Below are positions 50,230 to 61,800 of a stretch of DNA of 64,000 nucleotides, in pieces; the first letter of the stretch is position 1, and the number at the start of each line of letters is the position of its first letter. The DNA is from Diogma glabrata (lineage: Eukaryota > Arthropoda > Insecta > Diptera > Cylindrotomidae): assembly GCA_963693315.1 (NCBI GenBank), contig OY856186.1:91929536-91993535 (forward strand), read 5' to 3'. A model generated the notes under the pieces. It did no database searches, was not told where the DNA came from, and saw only the letters and a list, made by a program, of their open reading frames with translations. Position numbers and translations under genes: made by a program.

Positions 50230-51010
50230 AATTAAATTTTCAAAATTATAGAATATTGCAAAAATTCATAATTCAAAAATCAAAAGTACAAACTTTTTTA
50301 AAAATTTCAAATTATTCTAAAAATTCTAAAAATTATATTCTAAAAAATTTCAAATTATTCTAAAAATTTCAAATATATTCTAAAAATATATTCTAAAAAT
50401 TCTAAAAATAAAATCAAACATTTAAACTTTTTCAAAATTCTAAAAATATTCCGAAAATTCTTACAAAATCAAAAATTAAAACTGTTTTCAAAATTATTGC
50501 AAATTTTTTTATTAATAAATTCAAACGTTTTCCAAAATTCTAAAAATATTTCAAAGATTAGAACAAAATCAAATATACAAACATTTTTAAAATTCCAAAA
50601 ATATTTCAAAAATACAAATATTTTTCATAACTCGAAAAATATTACAAAATCAAAAATTGAAACTTTTTCCAAAATTCTAAATATATTCCGAAAATTCTTA
50701 CAAAATCGAAAATACAAACTTTTTTCAAAATTCCAAAAATTATAACAAAATCAAAAATTTCCATGTTCAATTTCATGTTCGATTACATTTCATGTCAAAC
50801 AAATAATTAATTTCATTTGTTTCCAAAAAACTGAGTAAAAAAATGAAAATCATTCTTTTGACACACTTGACAACAATTTTTTGACAAACTTATGACAATA
50901 TTCTTCATTTTGGTCTCACATACCAATCCCGACCATCAAGATTTCTCCAAATTCAATGTTCCTACTCGTAATTTAACTTATGAACGTTTTTTAAGCAAAA
51001 AATGTTACAC
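50230..51010 (+). repeat. Dispersed repeat family R, copy 3
   Basis: A long A/T block of imperfect 50-60 bp units (TTCTAAAAATATTCCGAAAA and ACAAAATCAAAAATACAAAC) runs to 50770. One array unit follows (GACACACTTGACAACA, 50858), then CAAGATTTCTCCAAATTCAA and CCTACTCGTAATTTAACTTA. Confidence 0.8.
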
Positions 51011-51327
51011 CACTATAAACGTAGTAAGTAAAAGTATACTGTATATCCAAGAGGGAACAAAAATTGAAAATGTGTTGTTGTTGCAATTGCTTATTACAGT
51101 AGTCATAATTTGAAATCTCTACTGTGAGAAAAAGATTTTTGTTTGATTGTATGAAACTGGGAAATGTTTGTATTAAAGTTTCATGAACATAACTGAATTG
51201 TTTTGTGTTAATTATTGTATTAAAACTTAATGATATTAAAATATAAAATATTAAATTTTTCACTGACGATAGATATATATCTGAAACCGGTCTGATTTTA
51301 TATTTTATAAAAAGTTGTTAGAAAACA

Positions 51328-51775
51328 CACTGAAAAAAACATGTCCTATTTCCAATCGAAATGCAATTGTCTCAACCTCACCGTGCGGTCACATATGGCG
51401 AATCAAACTACGAAATTGCTTCAACAACTCTACAATTACAAATCGATGAAGTTGAGACAATCACATTAAATATTTATGTGAAAATAAAATATAATTCAAT
51501 TAATCTCAAATACTTAAACTTTAAAATGAAAAATTCATGATATGAGGCCAAAGAAAATTTTTTTCAGGGAAATAGTTATTATCTTTATCCAACTACTGTT
51601 ATATTGGATATATCACTTTATATTTTAAATAAACATCATTCTGTTGTTAGGAAAATGATATCGTGTAGTTGTCCCAATCACAGTGAAATTGTTTGCAAAT
51701 AATTTTTCTTTGCATGAATAATCAACTGCCAACTTCGAGATGAGGTTGTCATGAACTTCAACTTTTTTTTCAGTG
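51328..51775. mobile_element. MITE with CACTGAAAAAAA ends, copy 2
   Basis: Left end CACTGAAAAAAA, right end TTTTTTTTCAGTG, flanked by CA on both sides. Interior blocks match copy 1 in order: TGTCTCAACC, ATGGCGAATCAAACTACGAA, GTTGAGACAA, AAAATTCATGA, CTACTGTTATATTG, ATATTTTAAATAAACATCAT and GAGGTTGTCATGA. It is about 60 bp longer than copy 1 through an insertion near 51690. Confidence 0.8.
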
Positions 51776-51949
51776 CAGAACATTTTTATTAAATTAACAA
51801 ATTTAATAATTATTTAATTAATGATTTTCTTTGAACTATTGTCAAAATAGGATTAAGTCGACAATATGCGAACAATAAAAAATCAAAGTTTCATATTTAT
51901 ATTGTTTGGGTAGACACTGTCTAGTGTGTCTTTACCGACGCCTCGCCAC

Positions 51950-52210
51950 GAGTAATCACTTAAAATGAACGTTTTTTAAGCAAAAAATATGCAACTTTCC
52001 TTGTTTTTACACACTTGGTGATTTTTTTGACACACTTCCGGTCCAGTTATCGAACACATCATCCTTTCGGCTCTTCCTATTGAGTATACCTAATTTTAAG
52101 AAAAAAAATTTTGAAATTCCTCCAGCGGTTTTCGTCGGTTGTGACGGTCGGCCGGCAGACAGACATACATTTTTTTTGTTTTTTTAGAATCAGTAGGTCC
52201 TGTGGAAAAG
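51950..52210 (+). repeat. Dispersed repeat family R, right-end fragment
   Basis: Matches the tail of copy 2: GAGTAATCACTTAAAATGAA, TTTTGACACACTTCCGGTCC and CCTCCAGCGGTTTTC. It extends further right with GTGACGGTCGGCCGGCAGAC and TTTTTTTAGAATCAGTAGGT, as at 19940-20110. Confidence 0.7.
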
Positions 52211-52394
52211 TTGGATGTTAATAAGTCTTACTGTATTAGTTTCAATTCTCTCGATTTTCACTTAAAGACTTAGCTTAATCGATTAGTTTTATATGTGTGA
52301 TCAGTCCATAGTTTTTCCAATTTATCAACTACATTAATGAACTATCGATTTTAACACCGGTATGTTGAAGGTTGTTAAAGTTTTGATTAAAAAT

Positions 52395-52455
52395 ACTTTG
52401 ACCCGGCTTCTCCGATTTCGAAGTCCAGCGTACTAACCACTAGGCCACTCAACAC
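52395..52455 (-). mobile_element. tRNA-derived SINE head
   Basis: Read on the minus strand: an A box GAGTGGCCTAGTGG (52437-52450), then TTAGTACGCTGGACTTC and a decayed B-box region GCCGGGTCAAAGT (52395-52407). The pattern GGCCTAGTGGTTAG...GGACTTC...GCCGGGT is typical of insect tRNA-derived SINEs. The B box has lost its TTC core, so it is probably inactive. The body continues left into AT-rich DNA without a clear end. Confidence 0.6.
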
Positions 52456-52500
52456 ACTTTGTTATTAAGAAGTTCATATTCAAGTGCAATTAAAAATAAA

Positions 52501-52700
52501 NNNNNNNNNNNNNNNNNNNNNNNNNNNNNNNNNNNNNNNNNNNNNNNNNNNNNNNNNNNNNNNNNNNNNNNNNNNNNNNNNNNNNNNNNNNNNNNNNNNN
52601 NNNNNNNNNNNNNNNNNNNNNNNNNNNNNNNNNNNNNNNNNNNNNNNNNNNNNNNNNNNNNNNNNNNNNNNNNNNNNNNNNNNNNNNNNNNNNNNNNNNN
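52501..52700. other. Assembly gap (200 N)
   Basis: Exactly 200 N, probably a placeholder or scaffold gap within Tsp intron 2. Frames given as X runs across it have no meaning. Confidence 0.99.
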
Positions 52701-52840
52701 GTGATAGGATTTATTGTTTATAGTTATCTTTTCTTTAAAAAAAAATATAAAAAACAAAACCAAACATAAATTTGCGTCTATCAACACTTTAGAACGCATG
52801 TTGTGAGGGACCTTGGTTTTAAAAGGTGTTTATGTGTTGT
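52701..52840 (+). repeat. Dispersed repeat, copy matching 35365-35470
   Basis: See the blocks listed for 35365-35470. Its left part abuts the N gap, so the repeat may extend into unresolved sequence. Confidence 0.5.
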
Positions 52841-53029
52841 AGTGGCACATATTCCTACTACACAGCACTTTTCATTAAAAAGAAAATATGTCACAACACA
52901 GTAGTATTAAAGATTTCTCTACATCACATTTCTTTTTTCACAATAGCTTTATATCGGTCCCCAAACAAACATAAACCTAATTTTTTAACATCTTACTAAT
53001 GTTGTGGACAAAATTAGCGCAAAGTTTTG

Positions 53030-53285
53030 TAACTGTAGGGCTACCGTTACCGGTGACTTCAACGTCCACAACAAATCGTGGTTAGAATTTTAGAAAACGA
53101 CGACGAAAAGAATGAAAAGCTAGCAGAAATAATTGGCACATACCCCCTGACACAATAGATCTCTATTGCCTGACACGAGATTACGATTGTTGATGTGTAT
53201 ACGAGTTGTATTGCAAATTCTGACCACTATCAAATCACATCAGTTATTAAAGCTGATTTACTGAAAGCTAGATTTCAGAAACTAT
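53030..53285 (+). pseudogene. Jockey-like LINE endonuclease fragment
   Basis: Conceptual reading with frame changes: TVTGDFNVHNKSWLEF (GDFNxHxxxWL is the hallmark of LINE exonuclease III-type endonucleases), then LAEIIGTYPLTQ-like sequence. It ends CIANSDHYQITSVIKADL, where SDH holds the catalytic His. It includes stops and at least two frameshifts. Only this domain is left. Confidence 0.75.
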
Positions 53286-53399
53286 GTAAATATTTCACTT
53301 CTCAAAAATGGACACAAATGGTCGCCGAAGTTTGTTTCAAAGTTTCTCTTTTCATCGTTACTGTTTTTAATCTGACGATGCAAATGTTGCTGATTAGAA

Positions 53400-55202
53400 T
53401 AGGCTTTGCAAATTTACTGACATTTTTAATTACCATTAATACGGTACAAAGCTTTTATAAAACGGTTAACCGGTAATTTACCGAAATAATAAACTTTGAT
53501 CTAACTATCTTCAATTATTAGTTTAAGCAAACTATTTATAACTTAAATTGGCGTGTAATAGTATATAATAATAAATAATAATATTTGAAGAAGAAAATTA
53601 AAAAATATCTTAAATCTTGAAATTTTTCAAGGTTTTGGTTATTAAAATATTGGCGTAAGAAACACGTTGTCTCTAAAGTATTATCATTAAAAGTTCGACC
53701 TGAGTTTAGTGCAAATCAGACTAGTTGCTGCAATTGCACGCTTGAACTCGACACTTGTTGTTCGTATACCCATACTAATTTATTAAAAGCTTTCTCTAAA
53801 TATTTGCCACGAATGTTTTGTTCTTGGAAAAAGTCAATTTAACTTTTAATAATATTTGTGAATCCCTTACTACTTTTCACAAAATGTTTATTCATTTTCT
53901 GTTCATGTGTACTTTGTAGCCTTTCTTGAATTGTTAATTCTGAGTTCTGACAATCCTAATATGGACGCAGTTGTTCGATCACTGGAAGTGCATACTTCTG
54001 AATTTGAGCTTCCGGTTTCGGATCAATCATTTAAAGCAAAACGTTTAACTAATTCAACAATTTTTTGTATCCATGGCTTTTTTGTTTTATTAAATATTTC
54101 AGAGAATATGTTGCATACTGGCATTTAAATCATGAAGATGCTCCCTTAAGTTTCTTACTTATGAATGCTTTTTGTGCACTAATTTTATCTAACATAAATT
54201 TTATTATTATATCAGAAACATAATATAGATTTACATCGTATCGACACTGTCTTTAAAGCAAATTATATTGAGTTCAGGGCCTTGTGACTATAAGTTAAAT
54301 AATTTCACTGTCCGAAAAGTTTAAATCAGATTCAATGGCGATTAAACTTTCTAGTATTGCAAAAATACTGCTCGATCTTGAATCTAGAATCAAGAATAGT
54401 TGTTTTTTTTCACCACCTTACCATGTTTTCGTAGATTGTCTTTCTTTATTGGTAATTTGCAAAACATCAGAACTTTTCTAATTTTTGCTATTACGAAACT
54501 TATTTCGTCATGCTGAACATGAACAACCTAAGATGGTACGGCAACTAATACATACTGAAAAATTTTCTTCGTCTACGAAGGGTCTGTTTCTTTAAAATAT
54601 ATAATTCCCCTACATGAATATTGCTGATGCTTCTTTTATAAAATATAATTACAATCGTTAGCTGAAGGAAATAAACCCAATTGACGATAAGCATTAATCA
54701 AAGATTCTACTTTTTTTCCTAACGGCAGCATTATACTGTAATGTATACTGTATTATCAGTCGGAACTGAATCAATGTTCTATTAAGTTTGAACATTTGAA
54801 CATGTTGGTCAACAGCGTTAAATCAGATTGCAAGCATTTATCAGATGGCAAGAACCAGATTACAAAAACAGTATTTGCAATGAACGAACGAGTATCATGT
54901 ATCTGCGATTATTTACTTGCGGCAAACTGTTAGAATATTAAGTAGGAATATTTCACCGTATTTTTTTTTATTCATGTCTTAAAATTTGTTTGGTTAAGGT
55001 CCAGTTTATGCTTTTTTATTAAAAAACAATTAATTTTCTTCAGAATATTATAATTATTAATTTTTTTCAATTAAATAAGCATAAATATAAGTTTGTTTAA
55101 TGTATACCGAAATCGGTAAAAAATTAGAAATTTACCGGTTTTTTGATAATGTGTTTTTGGGCGATTTACCGGTTAACTGGTTATCTGGTATTGCAAACCC
55201 TA
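53400..55202 (-). mobile_element. hAT element 4, 1.8 kb, decayed
   Basis: Right end, as complement, reads TAGGGTTTGCAATACCAG. The left end reads TAGGCTTTGCAAATTTAC. Both are followed inward by GGTTAACCGGTAA-like words, the same subterminal style as element 3. No matching 8 bp duplication was found. On the minus strand near 53690-53780 a peptide SVEFKRAIAATSLICTKLRS is the hATC motif (SVESERAFSAAG...TKLRS in intact relatives). The + strand frame at 53907-54128 is not the coding strand. Confidence 0.75.
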
Positions 55203-55257
55203 CTAATGACAGAGCAGAAATTCAACTTAAATGACGATGAATTTTCAATTGCAAAAT

Positions 55258-55345
55258 AGTCGTCGCCTTAGTGGCGTAATTGATAGCATCTCTACAAACG
55301 GGTTCGAACATGGCCTGATGAGGAGGTTCGAATTCATCCGAAACA
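55258..55345 (+). mobile_element. tRNA-derived SINE head
   Basis: GTCGTCGCC leader, A box GCCTTAGTGGCG (55264-55275), a TTGATAGCATCTC stretch and a B box GGTTCGAATTCATCC (55325-55339). The leader is shared with the SINE at 9951. It does not fold as an intact tRNA because the A-to-B distance is enlarged and a second GGTTCGAAC lies at 55301. Confidence 0.6.
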
Positions 55346-56459
55346 CGAAAAATGCGAAGTGGAGTTTTTTTCTGAGAAACTTCTTTACTTACTTGAGCTT
55401 AATTGATCTCAAAAAATCCCCAATATTGTAATATATTTTTTTTAAATACCAGAAAAGTGCAACGTACAAATATAAAAAATAAAATTTATGTACAATATTA
55501 TTTCATTCTTCGGAATATTTCTTATTTGCACAAATTTTTTTAGAAGTTTACTATTGTTGTTGAAAAGGTCATGAAATATTCCACAAGAATTTGTTAAATT
55601 ATTTTTCACACATAAAATGGCTTTTAAAGTCTCAAGTAGAGTTTCTGCTCGAAAAATCCGGTCTCGAGATGCTCGAGAAAGATTTGTTGTCTTGAACTAA
55701 TGATTTGAAATTTTGTTATCTTATACTGGAGTACGCTGGGCTTGTCACTCCCATAGATCAAAAATAAACAAATTTACAAATCAATAAAATTAAAAAATAA
55801 AAACTGATCCCTCCATACGTAAAACTCAAGTTAAAACAACTAAACTTTTACGGATTATTTTATTTTTCAATTTTTTATATAAATAATTAAAATGTATGAA
55901 TAAGTTTATATGCGTTAAAATCATGGAGGTGAGCATTTTTCGTTTTCAAAAGTTTGAAATATTAAGTTGTTTTGTGAACAAAACTAACAAAAGGGGTTTA
56001 TAGTGCCATTTGTTATGAATCCTGAAAAAGAGTCCCGCACAAAAAAATATAATTTCGAAATTATACCTTAGAACTTTGTTTCACACAAAATACGTTGTTC
56101 GAAAAACAGAAGCCGATTTACACGTTTAATATTATTATTTTGTTTTACACAAAACATATGCAGTCGAGGTCATTTGAAAACCTCTAGAGTCACTATAAAA
56201 GTTAACTCAATTATTTGCAAAAATGAGTCGTTACAACCAACTGAGTTAAATACAAATAATAAAGTAAAACATTTATTACTTGAAATTTAACTCAGAGAGA
56301 AGCACAACTTGAAGAAAAATCTCGTGAACCCTGACTCAACGTGAACAACCTTGGATCAGAAATCGACCAAAAACTGGTAAACAGATTAAAGGTGAATCTC
56401 AGCGTATGCCAAAACTCTGACGAGATTGTCACGGAACGTTGCGCTTTACAATTCATAAT

Positions 56460-57000
56460 GTCCATCAGCACTGTCAGATCCTCGATCTAAACCAGAAATA
56501 CAGAGTGAACCCCAATTAACGAAAAAGAAACGAAGAAAACTGAAGGAAGCAGTACAGAATAATTATGCTTTACTATTCTGCTTTTACCATCCAGATTTTT
56601 ACATTCGTACTTTACATTGCCAATCCTGGACGCAATTGTTGTCGGCGTAAATTTTGGTACTAGTTTTGCTGAGCATTCGCGTCATTCAATTGATGTTGCC
56701 GCACAACGACACGCTGAAGTGGAAAAATGTCCTTATATTTCAATCACCCACAATTCGTTTTGCACCTTTTTGGACAAAGTCCATAAGAGCTAGGATGGAA
56801 ACAGATATAGCGCCCCAAACTTGACAACAATAATATATACAAGGACGAATATAGGTCTTATAAATGTGGAGTAATTGGTACGGTGTGATATATTTTATCA
56901 GTTGATATATTTTCTGGGGTACATTTAGGGGTACAGACAAAACACGATTTGCCATAAACGTCTGAATGTCTGGCACCCTCTAAACTCTAAAGCCTTACAC
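56460..57000 (-). pseudogene. Jockey/CR1-like LINE reverse transcriptase C-terminal fragment
   Basis: The minus-strand frame at 56740-56976 reads LNVPQKIYQLIKYITPYQLL then HIYKTYIRPCIYYCCQVWGA and LALMDFVQKGAKRIVGD. This order (L...YLTPxQLLxIYKxxIRPxxEYCxxVW...LDxVQxRAxRLI) is the end of Jockey-like RTs. Downstream, broken frames continue with CRCAATSIE-like residues of the C-terminal domain. Upstream RT parts are not seen. The frame at 57041-57256 is unassigned but may belong to the same relic. Confidence 0.8.
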
Positions 57001-57760
57001 TATGTCTTTTTAGCTTAGAAAATAAACAACTATACACATGTTATTTATCCTTGAAGTTGAATAGTTTTAGGGATTTAAGAAATTTGGCAATAATGCTTAT
57101 AGGAAGGAGATAAATTAACCCGTCAAATTTTTCCTGTATGCTAGGCAGCACCTTCTTCGAGGTTAGAAAGAAGCCGGTCAAGACAATAGTTGATTGAGCA
57201 CATGATTCGACAAGGTGGTTGAACAGAACTGTCCAAATAGCTTCTATTTTATTCATTTTGAAATCTGCACTCGATCAATGTATCAAACATATCATGATAA
57301 ATTAATCTTATTAGCACTTAAAAAATGTGTCAGCTAGCGCCTCTAATATAACAAATCATTTATCGTTATGATATTTTTGTGATTTATTGAATTAAATTTT
57401 TAAATTATCTCGAATTTTTAGATAGTGTATGCATAAAAACTACAAAAGAATTTTAATGACCAATCGAACTCTGAAATATCTCTCTTACAATTTTTATTGG
57501 TGGGTTGATTTATTTATTTATCTTAACAATACAACAACAAAAATTCTAAGAAATTATGTGGGCTTTGTTAGAGTTGAAATGATAAAACGAAACTCTGTTA
57601 TGTCAAAAAGTCAATTGATTGCAAAATTAATGATACTTGGAACTTGGTTGTCAAACTGATCATGATATTTAATTTATTTTAAGTAAAAACGATATGAAAT
57701 TAATAATAAATTGAAATTTACATATCTTTGACATATCTTTGTTTTTTTTAATATTTGCAG

Positions 57761-57864
57761 ACCACGAAGAAAATTTCAGATAGCAATTGAAGCTCTATTT
57801 ATGATAGATTTTCCGACGTTAAAAAATAAATTTTCGTTCTATTTAGATCGAAAGAATAAAAGAG
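57761..57864 (+). CDS. Tsp: Thrombospondin, coding exon 3
   Basis: Acceptor ATTTGCAG, donor GTAATA. Enters in phase 2 and leaves in phase 1, residues 47-82. Reads PRRKFQIAIEALFMIDFPTL and KNKFSFYLDRKNKR, alternating hydrophobic strands as expected for the laminin-G-like fold of the thrombospondin N-terminal domain. A 72 bp intron (57865-57936) separates it from exon 4, typical of a minimal insect intron. Confidence 0.85.
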
Positions 57865-57936
57865 GTAATATCATTACGATCTGTTACAGATACGAAAATC
57901 TTTTATTTACATAAAATGCTTGTTTTAATTTTTCAG

Positions 57937-58497
57937 TAACAATTGATATTAGCACAATGACCCAAACATCATCAAAACATATAGAAGTAACACAATTTAA
58001 TGAAACAACAACAATACGTTCATTAATAATCAGTTTTCAATCAAATCTAATCACACTTTATGTTGATTGCAAAGAAGTTGCAAAACAAAATATGGAAATA
58101 AATTTCTCAAAATTATATTTCGAAATGGATGAACCAATTGTGAAATTATTCCGGGAACGAAAATATCCGCTCCATATCGATTCATCGGTTGATCATGCAA
58201 TATTACGATCGAACTGTGATAGACGTAATAATCGTAAGAAACATGAAAATAATCGAAAATATTTAAAAGAAAATGAGAAAGCTGAAAAATTGCTGAAAAG
58301 AAAGGAGACAAAATTATTGAAATTCGAAAGAGATCCTGTTGAAGATATGATTCGGAAGAAAAAAGATGGAAATAAAAAACGGGATACGAGAAATAATTGG
58401 TATAATCGAGACCAAAATGATCGACCAAGTGATGATGCTCGGATTAACGATATTTACCGAAGAGGAGATATCCCAGTTGTACATGGAGATTGTGATG
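57937..58497 (+). CDS. Tsp: Thrombospondin, coding exon 4 (N-terminal domain and basic linker)
   Basis: Enters in phase 1 after TTTTTCAG and leaves in phase 1 at GTAACT; residues 82-268. Residues 82-175 complete the N-terminal domain. They include TIRSLIISFQSNLITLYVDC with Cys126 and a second Cys175 (ILRSNC), the pair that forms the domain disulfide in thrombospondins. An N-glycosylation site (NET) lies at residue 103. Residues 176-258 form an unusually long, highly charged linker (RRNNRKKHENNRK, KLLKRKETKLLK, RKKKDGNKKRD). Basic clusters in this part of thrombospondins bind heparan sulfate. The minus-strand frame at 58051-58428 is its shadow. Confidence 0.93.
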
Positions 58498-58560
58498 GTA
58501 ACTATTAATTAATCAAAATTTTATTCAACATTATTTTCATCTTGTGATTTTTTTATTTAG

Positions 58561-58858
58561 ATGCAGTAACGAAAGCCTTGAATGATCTTTACATAATCAT
58601 AAAACAACTTCGAGATGACGTTTCGAAACAAAGTACAGAAATTCAATATTTAAGACACTTTATTGAAAACTGTGCTGGTTGTCGCGAACCTCCTAAGATA
58701 GTGGTAAAAAATTGTGCAAATTCTAATCCATGTTTTTCCGGAGTTCAATGTCATGATAGTTCGGAAGGTATGCGTTGCGGCCATTGTCCTCGAGGTTATG
58801 TTGGAGATGGTAGAACATGCAAACCAGGTCAAACATGTGCCGATCGACCATGTTACTC
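58561..58858 (+). CDS. Tsp: Thrombospondin, coding exon 5 (coiled coil and EGF-like module)
   Basis: Acceptor TTTTTTATTTAG, donor GTAAGT; residues 269-367, leaving in phase 2. Residues 272-303 (VTKALNDLYIIIKQLRDDVS...IQYLRHFIENC) are a heptad-like coiled coil followed by Cys306 and Cys309 (ENCAGC). This matches the pentamer-forming coil with interchain cysteines of TSP-3/4/5 and insect Tsp. Residues 320-355 contain six Cys (320, 326, 332, 341, 344, 355) with NPCFSGVQC and CGHCPRGYVGDGRTC, a thrombospondin EGF-like module. The next module begins at Cys361. The calcium-binding type 3 repeats and C-terminal domain must lie beyond the window. Confidence 0.96.
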
Positions 58859-61800
58859 GTAAGTATATATCTTTTTATTATTTAATATTTTAATTTTATT
58901 ATATTTATTGACTTGTTCGTAAAACAAATTGACTTGTTATGTATAAGAAATAACAATAATAATAAATATTTTTATTTTATTGACAATTTTGATGATGTCT
59001 CGACAATTTATAAGAAAATTCTTATAGTTATTTTTTAATTGCATCTTTAATTCTGGTTTCCGTTTATTTTTGGTCATCATCGTCAAAAGCAAGTCGTGAA
59101 TGTTGTAAAATCGGTTTGTTTATATAAAATTTTATTATGGAATGCAATAGAATTTTTTGTTTTATTAATAATGTTTTCTTTAGAAGTTGGTAAAAATAAT
59201 CTATCACATTTTTAAACCTAAACAATATTAAATATAGAAACAAAATAAATTACTTACAAACAATTAAGATTTCTTATCGACATTTATTTCATTATAAATT
59301 TTCTCTAGCACGCAATAAAATCATAAAAATTTTTCGTTTTGATTCTATTTGCATGTCATGATATTTTTTTTTGTATTAAACAACATTAGATAATTCGGAC
59401 AAGAAATCAACAATTATATTTGAATTCTGTATGGAATTAATAAATTATGACTTGTAAAAATATAAAAACAATATGATAAACGAGGAGGCATCGTATTTGT
59501 AAGCTGTAACATACAGTAAATAAAAACACAAATTAACGTTAAAAAAAAAAATTAGCAGCTAAGGAATAAAATAACAAAAAAAATAAATAAATAAATATAT
59601 ATAAGTAAAATTGATTGTTATTAGTTATTGTTTTGTCTTGATTTATATTTTCTTTTCTTTGTTGTTAAATGTAATAAAAATATGAAAAAGTTATGTTTAT
59701 TTGTTGAGCGAATGTTGAAAATATCTTCGTTGTTTTTCTTTAAGATAATTGAAAGAAGAAAAAAAATTAATAATGAAATAAATGACAATAAGCAAACTGT
59801 ATGACAAATGCATTCAGGAAGTAGAAACAAATAAATATAAAAGGGATTTAATTAAAAATTAATAGTAATGTTGCTTAAAGTGTTGATCAAACAAAAACGT
59901 GTGGAAAGTCACAGATTTATTTTATCCTTTGTTCTTCTTTCTTACTCTCTTTGTATCACCATTTTGGCTGTTTGAAAAAAGAATAAGTAATTAGAAAGAG
60001 ACAAACACAGACAAACAACTAGATAGGAATATAGACCTATGTGTTTCAGTAATCAAACCGGAGTGGCTATAAATTTAAATACGATGATGGTTCTTCTGAT
60101 ATATCAAATAACTAAATAAATTACCTTTTTAACCAATAACATATTATTCCAATTTAATTTTTCACTTTACATACCAAAATATGCAGTTTTGGTTGCAATG
60201 AAAATCGTTATTCAACATTGCGACATATAGTTTGACATTTAATTCGTTTATCTCAAGCAAAATCTCATTATTTTTATAATGATTTCTCTGATATATATTA
60301 AATATTTGACAGAGCTATTAATCGAAGATTTATTTATTTATTATTTTTGTTTTATACGAGAAATCATTTTAATTTTTATGTTTTTAAATATATTTATAAT
60401 AATGTATTTTTTTCTTATTTATCAATAAAATTCAAACAAATCAAACAAAAAAGAAATAAAGGAAAAATTTAAGTGTTTGAAAAAGGAAAAAATTAAATGG
60501 GTAATGAAATGAAGTAAAAGATAAGTTATTAGGTGTGGGACGAAAGAAATCAAATTCTATAAAAATGAGCGGTTTACGAGAAATGTACTCGATAAAAAAA
60601 ATTATTAAGTTATGTTTATGAGATTTAAAATTTACGTTTATTTGATATTCAATAATGGAATATACTGAAATTACAATAAAAAATTTTTTTTTATTCGTCC
60701 TATATCTTACAAATTAATTAAAACCCTTGTTTTCCTTAAATAATTAACATTTAAAAATAAAATTTAATTTCATTTAAATGAAATTTTAACGTTTAGCTCC
60801 TGTACAAAGGTAATTTACCTCAATATAAACATCAGTAAATATTTACAATTTTTTTTATAACGTTTACTTACCTTCAGACGCACAGCGTGAAATTTTTCAT
60901 CAATTTTTTTTTAAATTACTGTATTTCGGATTTCACTAATAAAAAAATAAAATGATTAATTAAGTAGCCAATCGTAAGGTTTTTGTTCACATGTTTGTTT
61001 CTTGTTGTTGCTTTTTAAAATAATTAAAGTTTTGTTGTGGTTTGTTTGCAGACTCATCTCGGTTTTTTTATTACAATGAAAAATGAATGTGGTGTTAATT
61101 TTAATTGTTACAAAAAGATAAATTATTTTATTTTTATAATCTTATATTTTTTTTGTTGACCGGTGTAGATAGTATAACACTATAACGGTTATGATGAGCT
61201 TAATACGTTTTGTTGAAATTTACTATACTGTGGGGAGAAATTTGAAGGTAGTGATATATCTTATATAAATTTAGTTTGATTTGTCATTTTTCCTAGAAAA
61301 ACCTATTATTCATAATCTTGGTAAACAATATGGTGATAGCTGTGACAGTGGTATGTAATTTTTAATTTTGTGAGGATAGTTAATCTGCACACTTAAACCA
61401 CTAATAAAGTGTCATACATATTTTTTTTTCTAAACTTTTTATTCTTTGAAATCACTGAATGTTACTTTTTTCTTTATTTTCAACGGAAACACTTCTTGTT
61501 ATCCGGCATGCCATCCTAACCATTTTTTGTTCATTGTAGTTATTTATTAATTCACTTTATGTGGTATTCCTTTGATGTCTTCGGTTTATGCAATATTGCA
61601 ATACTTGGCAGACTTGCGGACAGCATGCTTCGAACGATATTTATTGGAAATTAATAAAATAGAATTATAATCAAAAATTATCAAACAGCTTTGACACCTC
61701 AAATATCTAACGATTTAGGAAAACTTTTGAAATGTGTAATCAATATGCATATATTTATTTCAACTAAACCACTTCCAAATATTCCAAATTTCCAAAGAAA

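Larger units (their letters stand above)
48324..57760 (+). other. Tsp: Tsp intron 2 (9.44 kb, contains the assembly gap)
   Basis: Donor GTAAGTG, acceptor TTAATATTTGCAG. It contains repeat family R copies, a second CACTG MITE, the N gap, SINEs, LINE fragments and a hAT relic. Its true length is uncertain because of the gap. Stretches without other labels (49170-50023, 55345-56460, 57000-57760) show no supported gene. Confidence 0.75.

Noticed and set aside
52449..52799. Frames containing runs of X
   Set aside because: They span the 200 N gap and have no content.
53907..54128. 73-residue + strand frame
   Set aside because: Lies within hAT element 4, whose recognisable hATC motif is on the other strand; no domain seen on +.
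58051..58428. 125-residue minus-strand frame
   Set aside because: Shadow of Tsp exon 4, which has correct splice phases and domain content.
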